This document shows, piece by piece, positions 24,176 through 30,359 of a stretch of 64,000 bases of DNA. The translations under genes and the position numbers were made by a program. Source of the DNA: Acidimicrobiales bacterium (GTDB lineage Bacteria; Actinomycetota; Acidimicrobiia; Acidimicrobiales; GCA-2861595). Every line of letters starts with the position of its first letter. The first letter of the stretch is position 1. Below the pieces are notes generated by a model. That model had not been told where the DNA came from. It ran no database searches and saw only the letters and a program-made list of their open reading frames with translations. The stretch lies in contig JAUJNQ010000002.1 in assembly GCA_030448025.1 (NCBI GenBank), positions 442,354-506,353 of the forward strand, given 5' to 3'.

Positions 24176-26466
24176 TGACGAGCCAGCCCGCACCGGCGGG
24201 GCCCTCGCTTGTGCCAATGCCCCCCCGTACGCCGCCCCCCCGTACGCCGCCCACCCGCAGGCCGCCCACCCGCAGGCCGCCGAACGGCAAGCCTGCCGGC
24301 CGCAAGCCCCAGGCGGCCGGCAACCGGACCGCGGGCCGCCCTCGCCGGCGGCGCCGGAGCTGGATGTGGCGGTACCGGCGCCTGCTCTTCATGTTGGCGC
24401 TGGCCGTCACCACCGCCCTGTCCGGTGCGGTCTACCTCCTCGGACGGGTTCCGTTGCCGCCGGAGAATCCTCAGGCCCAGACCACGATGATCACCGACGT
24501 CAAAGGCGCCCAGCTGGCCTCGTTGGACTCAGGGGAGAACCGGGTGTCGGTCAGCCTCGACAAGGTGCCAAAGGTCCTGGTGGACGCCGTCCTCGCCACC
24601 GAGGACAAGAGCTTCTTCGAGCACGGTGGGGTCGATCCGTCGGGAATCGCCCGAGCCACCTGGGCGGACCTGCGGGGGAAGCCCCTGCAGGGCGGCTCGA
24701 CCATCACCCAGCAGTACGTGAAGAACGCCTATCTCAAGACTCGGGAGCGGACCGCGTTGCGCAAGGTCAAGGAGGCGGCGCTGGCGGTCAAGGTGGAGCG
24801 GATGTTCTCCAAGGAGCAGATCCTCGAGCGCTACCTCAACGTCATCTACTTCGGCCGGGGGGCCTACGGGGTGCAGACCGCCTCGCGCGCTTACTTCGGC
24901 AAGGACGTCGGCCAGATCCAGCTGCGGGAGGCGGCCTACCTGGCAGGGCTCATCCGCTCACCCGAGGCGGCCGACGCCATTCGTGCGCCCGGAGCGGCCG
25001 ACGCCCGCCGAGCAGGCACGCTGGCGGCCATGGAGCGGGCCGGGTTCATCACCACGGGGGAACGAGCCGCCGCCGAGGTGGAGCCCGTCCGGGCCTACGT
25101 GGGGGCCAAGCGCCAGGGGGAGACCACCTTCGCCCAGGCTGACAAGGGCACGCAGTACTTCGTGGAGTTCGTCCGCCAGCAGCTCCTGGCCACGTACGGC
25201 CCGGCCACGCTCAACGAGGGCGGCCTACGGGTCAGGACCACCCTGGACCTCGAGACCCAGACTCACGCCTACAACGCCGTCTACCCGGCCATGCTCAACC
25301 GCCCGGACGACCCGGCCGGCGCCCTCGTCGCCATCGACGAGAACGGCTACCTCAAGGCCATGGTGGGCGGGAAGGACTGGAACTCCCCGCAGCCCTACGC
25401 CAAGGTCAACCTGGCGCTCGGCCGCGAAGGCGGCGGCACGGGCCGCCAGCCGGGGTCGACCTTCAAGCCCTTCGTGCTGGCTGAAGCCGTGCGGCAGGGC
25501 TACACCGTGGAGTCGACCCTGCCCGGTCCGAGAGAGGTGGTCTTCCCAAACGCCGACCAAGGGAGGGACTACACGGTGGCCAACTACGAGGACCAGGAGT
25601 TCGGGCCCTCGGTGAGCCTCATCGACGCCACGAGCAACTCGGTCAACACCGTGTACGCGCAGCTCATCGACTCGATCGGTCCTGCCAACGTGGCCAACTT
25701 GGCCAAGACCGCCGGGATCACCGAAACGCTCGTGCCCAACATCTCCCTCACGCTGGGAACGTCAGAGGTGTCGGTCCTGAACATCGCCAGCGCCTTCACC
25801 ACGTTCGCCAATCGCGGCCAGCACGTGCCCCCCACCGCCATCCTCGAGGTCGCCACCGCAGACGGCCGGATCCTGTCCGGGGCCCGTCCCCGACCCCAGA
25901 CCAAGGTGCTCGAGCGCCGGCAGGCCGACATCGTCAACTTTTGTCTGCAGCAGGTCGTGCAAAAGGGCTCGGGCACGGGAGCCCAGTTCGGAAGGCCCTT
26001 CGCCGGCAAGACCGGAACCACCCAGGACTTCGGTGACGCCTGGTTCGTGGGTTACACGCCCAAGCTCACGGCCGCCGTCTGGATGGGCTACCCCGAGGGC
26101 AACGCCCGCAAGATGGTCAACGTGCGGGGCCGCAAGGTGAACGGCGGCTCGTTGCCTGCCACCATCTTCAAGCGCTTCATGGAGGCCGCCACCAGGAAGA
26201 TCGACACCGGGACGTTCCCGCCCGTGCCGTCGTTCTCCGGGAAGGCGGTGAAGGGGAGCGGGCGAGCTGTCTTCACCACTCCCACCACCTCGGTCCCTGT
26301 GCCGGGCCAAGCCATCCCGCCGGTACCCGGTGCCACCGTTCCCAAGCCCCCGAAGCCCGTAGGCCAGCTCCCGACGACGACGACCCAGCCCGCCCCTCCC
26401 ACGCCGGTGCCCAGACCGCCCGGTCCCGGCACACCGCCCGGCCCCAGCACACCCGTGGTCCCCTGA
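24175..26466 (+). CDS. ponA: Bifunctional class A penicillin-binding protein (PBP1)
   Basis: The 763-residue protein builds and cross-links peptidoglycan. A Pro/Arg-rich cytoplasmic N-terminus carries 15-bp coding repeats (PPRTP/PPTRR). One transmembrane helix follows at about 65-90. The glycosyltransferase domain has TEDKSFFEHGGVD and GGSTITQQYVKN. The transpeptidase domain has the SxxK serine in GSTFKPF, the SxN motif SNSVN and KTGTTQ. A Pro/Thr-rich tail ends the protein. The ATG at 24175 is chosen over an in-frame GTG at 24136 because the latter lies in tandem repeats. Position after DUF5318 matches M. tuberculosis ponA1. Confidence 0.94.
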   Translation: MTSQPAPAGPSLVPMPPRTPPPRTPPTRRPPTRRPPNGKPAGRKPQAAGNRTAGRPRRRRRSWMWRYRRLLFMLALAVTTALSGAVYLLGRVPLPPENPQAQTTMITDVKGAQLASLDSGENRVSVSLDKVPKVLVDAVLATEDKSFFEHGGVDPSGIARATWADLRGKPLQGGSTITQQYVKNAYLKTRERTALRKVKEAALAVKVERMFSKEQILERYLNVIYFGRGAYGVQTASRAYFGKDVGQIQLREAAYLAGLIRSPEAADAIRAPGAADARRAGTLAAMERAGFITTGERAAAEVEPVRAYVGAKRQGETTFAQADKGTQYFVEFVRQQLLATYGPATLNEGGLRVRTTLDLETQTHAYNAVYPAMLNRPDDPAGALVAIDENGYLKAMVGGKDWNSPQPYAKVNLALGREGGGTGRQPGSTFKPFVLAEAVRQGYTVESTLPGPREVVFPNADQGRDYTVANYEDQEFGPSVSLIDATSNSVNTVYAQLIDSIGPANVANLAKTAGITETLVPNISLTLGTSEVSVLNIASAFTTFANRGQHVPPTAILEVATADGRILSGARPRPQTKVLERRQADIVNFCLQQVVQKGSGTGAQFGRPFAGKTGTTQDFGDAWFVGYTPKLTAAVWMGYPEGNARKMVNVRGRKVNGGSLPATIFKRFMEAATRKIDTGTFPPVPSFSGKAVKGSGRAVFTTPTTSVPVPGQAIPPVPGATVPKPPKPVGQLPTTTTQPAPPTPVPRPPGPGTPPGPSTPVVP

Positions 26467-26576
26467 GCCGGCGACGTCCGATCCGAGCCACGACGGCTTG
26501 CCTCGGCGCACGGCCGCCCTCAGACTGGAGCCACCGCCGGCAGCCGTCGGGCGCTGGACGGGAGGAAGGCAATCAC

Positions 26577-27524
26577 ATGAGCCACCCCATCACCGTCCCC
26601 GCGGTTCGGGCCAGGAAGGTGCCGTCCGGCAATGTTGCCCAGGTCAAAGGTGAAGAGGTGCCCGGCGGTGAGGTGCTGGGCGTCGAGCCGCTGGTGATGG
26701 TCACGGCGTACGACACGCCGACCGCCCGCATCGCCGACCACGCCGGCGTCGACCTCGTTCTGGTGGGTGATTCGGTGGCCATGGTGGTGCTCGGCTACGA
26801 CGACACCCTTCAGGTCACCATAGAGGACATGGTCCACCACACGGCGGCGGTGGCGAGGGCGCGGACTCGGGCGCTGGTGGTCGCCGACCTCCCGTGGCTC
26901 AGCTACCACGTGGGCGCCCACCAGACCGTGCACAACGCCGGCCGTCTGCTCCGCGCCGGAGCTCGTGCGGTGAAGTTGGAGGGAGGGCGCAAGCGGGTGC
27001 CGATGGTCTCCGCCCTGGCGGACGCCGAGATCCCGGTGATGGGCCATGTGGGCCTCACGCCGCAGTCCGTGCACGTCACGGGCGGCTACCGCGTGCAGGG
27101 CCGAGACCCTGAAGCCGCCGAGGCCGTGGTGGACGACGCCGTCGCCCTGGCCGCCGCCGGCTGCTTCGCCATCGTGATCGAGAGCGTCCCCGACTCAGTG
27201 GCTCGGGCCGTCACCGAAGCGGTGCCAGTGCCCACCATCGGCATCGGCGCCGGCCCGGCGTGCGACGGCCAGGTCCTCGTCCTGCACGACCTGCTCGGTC
27301 TGGACGACGGCGCGGCTCCGGGGTTCGTGCGCCGCTACGCGCAGCTCGAAGACGACGCCGTGGCGGCCGTGGCCGCCTTTGCCGCCGACGTGCGGGGCCG
27401 CCGCTTCCCGGACGACGGCGAGAACCTGCCGGCGGACGCCTCCGACCCCCCCTCCCAGCCGTCCGACGGGCCCACCCGGCTCGCGGCACCCCGAGCCGGT
27501 GCCGGCGGGCGTCGGGCCAGCTGA
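26577..27524 (+). CDS. panB: 3-methyl-2-oxobutanoate hydroxymethyltransferase
   Basis: A 315-residue PanB of pantothenate synthesis, which transfers a hydroxymethyl group from methylene-tetrahydrofolate to alpha-ketoisovalerate. Family motifs are VTAYDTPTARIADHAGVDLVLVGDS, VVADLPWLSY, VKLEGG, HVGLTPQS and IGIGAGPACDGQVLV. An N-terminal extension of ~35 residues and a Pro-rich C-terminus are non-core. The ATG at 26577 follows GGGAGGAAGG by a few bases. No panC or panD is in the window. The DUF192 gene follows after one base. Confidence 0.94.
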   Translation: MSHPITVPAVRARKVPSGNVAQVKGEEVPGGEVLGVEPLVMVTAYDTPTARIADHAGVDLVLVGDSVAMVVLGYDDTLQVTIEDMVHHTAAVARARTRALVVADLPWLSYHVGAHQTVHNAGRLLRAGARAVKLEGGRKRVPMVSALADAEIPVMGHVGLTPQSVHVTGGYRVQGRDPEAAEAVVDDAVALAAAGCFAIVIESVPDSVARAVTEAVPVPTIGIGAGPACDGQVLVLHDLLGLDDGAAPGFVRRYAQLEDDAVAAVAAFAADVRGRRFPDDGENLPADASDPPSQPSDGPTRLAAPRAGAGGRRAS

Positions 27525-27525
27525 C

Positions 27526-28098
27526 ATGGGCCTCTCCGCCGTGACGGAGATCCTGGAGACCAGGTGGGGTGTCCGGGTCCTGCACTGGGCGGTGGCGGCG
27601 CTGATGGCGGGGAGCCTGGTGGCGTGCGTCGCCACGGGCGCCAACCGGCCGGCCGATCCCCGGTTGGAGGGGGGGCAGTCCCGTGTTCCCGGCTTCAGGG
27701 AGGTGGCGTTCGGCGTCAGACCAGCGGCAGGGCCGACCGCGAGCGCCGGCCCGTACTGTGCCCTCCTGGCCGAGACCACCGAACAGGTGCAACGCGGCCT
27801 CATGGGCCGGCGAGACCTCGCCGGCTACGACGGCATGATCTTCCGCTTTCCCGCGGACAGCACCGCGGGCTTCTACATGCGCGACGTGCCGGTGCCCCTC
27901 ACTGTGGCGTGGTTCGATGCCGGGGGCCGATTCGTCTCCTCGGCGGACATGGCCACCTGCCCCGACCAGAACTGCCCGACCTATCCGCCGGCAGCTCCGT
28001 ACCGCTTCGCTCTGGAGGTGCTGAGCGGGGGGCTCGGGCGGCTGGGCGTCGGACCTGGGTCGGTCATCGAGGTCGGCGGCGCCTGCAAGGTGCGCTGA
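27526..28098 (+). CDS. DUF192 family lipoprotein
   Basis: The 190-residue protein has an N-terminal hydrophobic stretch ending in the lipobox-like SLVAC (about residue 30), so it is probably a lipoprotein. The DUF192 domain follows: VQRGLMGRRDLAGYDGMIFRFP, then FYMRDVPVPLTVAWFDAGG and a Cys-bearing segment ATCPDQNCPTYPP. DUF192 proteins are small extracytoplasmic proteins of unknown function. The start, one base after the panB stop, suggests coupling. Confidence 0.85.
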   Translation: MGLSAVTEILETRWGVRVLHWAVAALMAGSLVACVATGANRPADPRLEGGQSRVPGFREVAFGVRPAAGPTASAGPYCALLAETTEQVQRGLMGRRDLAGYDGMIFRFPADSTAGFYMRDVPVPLTVAWFDAGGRFVSSADMATCPDQNCPTYPPAAPYRFALEVLSGGLGRLGVGPGSVIEVGGACKVR

Positions 28099-28130
28099 GG
28101 GCCGTCACCGCCAGCCAGCCCTTCCTGGGG

Positions 28131-28164
28131 CCTGTCACCGCTGCCTGTCACCGCTGCCTGTCAC
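28131..28164 (+). repeat. Short 13-bp tandem repeat upstream of rpsF
   Basis: The unit CCTGTCACCGCTG occurs at 28131-28143 and 28144-28156, with a partial third copy at 28157-28164. A GCCGTCACCGCC variant lies just before at 28101. It sits in the ~200-bp gap between the DUF192 gene and rpsF, near where the rpsF-ssb-rpsR-rplI promoter must be. Confidence 0.6.
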
Positions 28165-28300
28165 ACCCCCTTGCCATACTCCAAGGCATGAACGCATCGC
28201 CGGGCTGGCTAGCATGGGCGAGTCGTTCCGTAGCCCTGCCCCGCCCCGTCGGGGCCCCGGTCGTGAGGGATCGGGTCCAAAGGGAGGTATCCCAAAGCTC

Positions 28301-28687
28301 ATGCGACCCTACGAGGTCATGTTCATACTCGACGCCAGCTTGGAGGAAGATGCCATCAGCGCTGTCGTCGACCGGGCAACCGACCTCCTCTCGAAGGATG
28401 GTGGCTCCACACCCAGGGTCGATCACTGGGGGCGGCGCCGTCTCGCCTACGAGATCGAGCACCGCTCCGAGGGGTACTACGTGCTCATGGAGGCCACGGC
28501 GGAGCCGGCGGTCGTCAGCGAGCTCGACCGGATGCTCTCCCTCGCAGACGAGGTCATGCGCCACAAGGTCATTCGCATCCCGGACGAGGTCGCGGCCAAG
28601 GCCGTACGCCGGAGCTCGGCGTCGGGGAACGGAGCTTCGGAGGCTCCGCAGCCGGCCGGAGGCGAAACACGCGTGAAAGAGAGCTGA
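28301..28687 (+). CDS. rpsF: 30S ribosomal protein S6
   Basis: A 128-residue S6 starting MRPYEVMFILDASLEEDAIS with the family core WGRRRLAYEIEHRSEGYYVL and MRHKVIRI. S6 binds S18 on the 30S platform, and rpsR lies two genes downstream. The ATG at 28301 has AGGGAGG at 28281-28287, a rather long 13-base spacing. An upstream in-frame GTG lacks homology. The last 25 residues (Ser/Ala/Gly/Pro-rich) extend beyond the usual S6 end. It heads the conserved rpsF-ssb-rpsR-rplI operon. Confidence 0.96.
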   Translation: MRPYEVMFILDASLEEDAISAVVDRATDLLSKDGGSTPRVDHWGRRRLAYEIEHRSEGYYVLMEATAEPAVVSELDRMLSLADEVMRHKVIRIPDEVAAKAVRRSSASGNGASEAPQPAGGETRVKES

Positions 28688-28688
28688 G

Positions 28689-29156
28689 ATGAGCAATGGC
28701 AACAGTGTCTCCCTGGTAGGCAATATCACCCGGGATCCCGAACTGCGGTTCACGCCCAGCGGGCAGGCCACGGCCAGCTTCGGGTTGGCCGTGAACCGGC
28801 GCTGGCAGGACCGCCAGTCCGGTGAGTGGCAGGAGGCCACGTCGTTCTTCGACGTGGTGTGCTGGCGGGAGATGGCCGAGAACGTGAGCGAGTCGCTCGC
28901 ACGCGGCTCGAGGGTGGTGGTGACCGGACGTCTCGAACAGCGGTCGTGGGAGAACCAGGAGGGCGAGAAGCGCTCCAAGACCGAGGTGGTCGCCGATGAC
29001 ATCGGCCCCAGCCTTCGGTGGGCCACGGCCACGGTGACCAAGAACGAGCGCCGCGCCCCCGGCGAGAGTGCTCCCGGCCGTCCGCAGCAGGACGGACCTC
29101 GGAACATGCCCGCTCGGGAAAGGGCCGGCGCCGGCTTCGACGAGGAGCCCTTCTAG
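28689..29156 (+). CDS. ssb: Single-stranded DNA-binding protein
   Basis: A 155-residue SSB with an OB fold over about 1-110 ([52 protein letters not shown]) and a disordered tail ending in the acidic tip FDEEPF, which docks replication and repair partners. It begins one base after the rpsF stop, and its own stop overlaps the rpsR GTG by one base, so the operon is tightly coupled. Confidence 0.96.
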   Translation: MSNGNSVSLVGNITRDPELRFTPSGQATASFGLAVNRRWQDRQSGEWQEATSFFDVVCWREMAENVSESLARGSRVVVTGRLEQRSWENQEGEKRSKTEVVADDIGPSLRWATATVTKNERRAPGESAPGRPQQDGPRNMPARERAGAGFDEEPF

Positions 29157-29689
29157 TGCCCCGCGGAAACGACCGGAACGGCAACAAGCGGGCTCCGAGG
29201 GCCAAGGAGGTCAATCGCCGAGGCGGCAGGAAGAAGGTCTGCGTCTACTGCACCGAGCGCCTCTGGGTTGACTACAAGGACGTCAACATCCTGCGCCGCT
29301 TCCAGTCGGACCGGGGCAAGATCAAAGCCCGCCGAGTGACCGGCAACTGCACCCAGCACCATCGCGACGTGGCCGTCGCCATCAAGACCGCCCGCGAGCT
29401 GGCGCTGCTGCCCTACCTGCAGCGTACGGTCGTCGAACGGGCAGGGGGGCGGTCACTACGGGTCGGCGGGTCAGGAGACCGGGGCGTGCGCCCCGGTCCC
29501 GGCCGACCTCCGGCAGAGGCCGCCGACGAAGCCCTTCAGGGAGGCGTCGAGCCGCCCGCAGCGGTGGGCCCAGGAGGATCGGACCCAGGAGCATCGGACC
29601 CAGGAGCATCGGACCCAGGAGCATCGGACCCAGGAGCATCGGACGGCGAGGCGCCGCAGCCCGCGGTTGCCGGCGAGCCAGCCCAGTGA
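29156..29689 (+). CDS. rpsR: 30S ribosomal protein S18 with long repetitive C-terminal tail
   Basis: Residues 1-95 form a normal S18: basic N-terminus, [18 protein letters not shown], and the core ITGNC-like [27 protein letters not shown]. The cysteine-bearing CVYC form is the zinc-type S18. The product is 177 residues, about twice the usual 75-90. The extra ~80 residues are Gly/Pro/Ala/Asp-rich and include five SDPGA-type repeats encoded by a 15-bp DNA minisatellite (29566-29644). The GTG at 29156 overlaps the ssb stop. The tail is probably disordered, and its effect on the ribosome is unknown. Confidence 0.93.
   Translation: MPRGNDRNGNKRAPRAKEVNRRGGRKKVCVYCTERLWVDYKDVNILRRFQSDRGKIKARRVTGNCTQHHRDVAVAIKTARELALLPYLQRTVVERAGGRSLRVGGSGDRGVRPGPGRPPAEAADEALQGGVEPPAAVGPGGSDPGASDPGASDPGASDPGASDGEAPQPAVAGEPAQ
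29566..29644 (+). repeat. 15-bp coding minisatellite in rpsR
   Basis: Four perfect copies of GGACCCAGGAGCATC (29581-29640) follow one variant copy at 29566-29580, with a partial GGAC at the end. Each copy adds one SDPGA-type pentapeptide to the S18 tail, so copy-number change keeps the frame. The repeat ends only 38 bp before a second minisatellite. Confidence 0.95.
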
Positions 29690-29742
29690 TCGCGGCCGGC
29701 CCAGTGATCGCGGCCAGCCCAGTGATCGCGGCCAGCCCAGTG
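29682..29742 (+). repeat. 18-bp minisatellite across the rpsR stop and before rplI
   Basis: Units of CCCAGTGATCGCGGCCRG lie at 29682-29699, 29700-29717 and 29718-29735, with a partial copy to 29742. The first unit contains the rpsR stop (TGA at 29687-29689). In the rplI frame the units would encode PSDRGQ hexapeptides ahead of the L9 start. It differs in unit and length from the rpsR tail repeat. Confidence 0.92.
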
Positions 29743-29753
29743 CGGCCCGGCCG

Positions 29754-30200
29754 ATGAACGTGGTGCTCAGGGCCGACGTCGACGGCGTGGGCAAGAAGGG
29801 CGACATGCTGCAGGTGGCCGACGGCTTCGCCCGCAACTACCTCATTCCCAAGGGTCGGGCCATCCAGGCCACGCCCGGGGTGCAAGCCCAAGCCGCGGCC
29901 ATGCGCCGCTCGGCGGCGGCCAGGGAGGCCAGGCAGCGCGAGGAGGCCGAGAGGGTGGCTCGTACGCTGGTGCCGATGGTCATCCGGATCCCCGCCAAGG
30001 CCGGCGCCGAGGGCCGGTTGTTCGGCTCCGTCTCTCCCGCCGACATCGCCGAGGCGGTCAGCAACCAGAGTGATGCGGTGCTGGACAAGCGGTCATTGCA
30101 GATCGAGGAGCCAATCCGCTCTCTGGGCGCACACGAGGTCGGGGTCAAGCTGGCCGGGGCCGTGGAGTTCGTGCTCAACGTGGAGGTCGTGAAGGGCTGA
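29754..30200 (+). CDS. rplI: 50S ribosomal protein L9
   Basis: A 148-residue L9 beginning NVVLRADVDGVGKKGDMLQVADGFARNYLIPKG, the L9 N-domain, followed by the long connecting helix (MRRSAAAREARQREEAERVA) and the C-domain (RLFGSVSPADIAEAV). The ATG at 29754 gives the standard start. An in-frame TTG at 29667 would add PSDRGQ repeats from the 18-bp minisatellite and is less likely. No clear ribosome-binding site precedes the ATG, so the repeat spacer may affect translation. Confidence 0.94.
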   Translation: MNVVLRADVDGVGKKGDMLQVADGFARNYLIPKGRAIQATPGVQAQAAAMRRSAAAREARQREEAERVARTLVPMVIRIPAKAGAEGRLFGSVSPADIAEAVSNQSDAVLDKRSLQIEEPIRSLGAHEVGVKLAGAVEFVLNVEVVKG

Positions 30201-30250
30201 GGGCCTCCCTCGAGCGGAGGTGACTACATGTCACACCGCCCGAGTAACGT

Positions 30251-30266
30251 TCGAACACATGTTCCC
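30251..30266. promoter_or_regulatory. Candidate LexA (SOS) box upstream of dnaB
   Basis: TCGAACACATGTTCCC matches the actinobacterial LexA consensus TCGAAC-N4-GTTCGA at 10 of 12 fixed positions, including the inner R-N-R-T preference. It lies 94 bp before the preferred dnaB start at 30360. If dnaB instead starts at the ATG 30228, the site is inside the coding region. Confidence 0.5.
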
Positions 30267-30359
30267 GTGTGGACGAACGAGGGTGCTGTCCACGGGGTTT
30301 TCCCCAGCAAACGCCCCTGGCAATCAACAAGCACATGGCGCTTGGCTGGTTCCCTAGCC

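Noticed and set aside
29566..29742. CRISPR-like repeated DNA.
   Set aside because: Units are short (15 and 18 bp) and directly tandem with no unique spacers. They encode protein repeats, so they are minisatellites.
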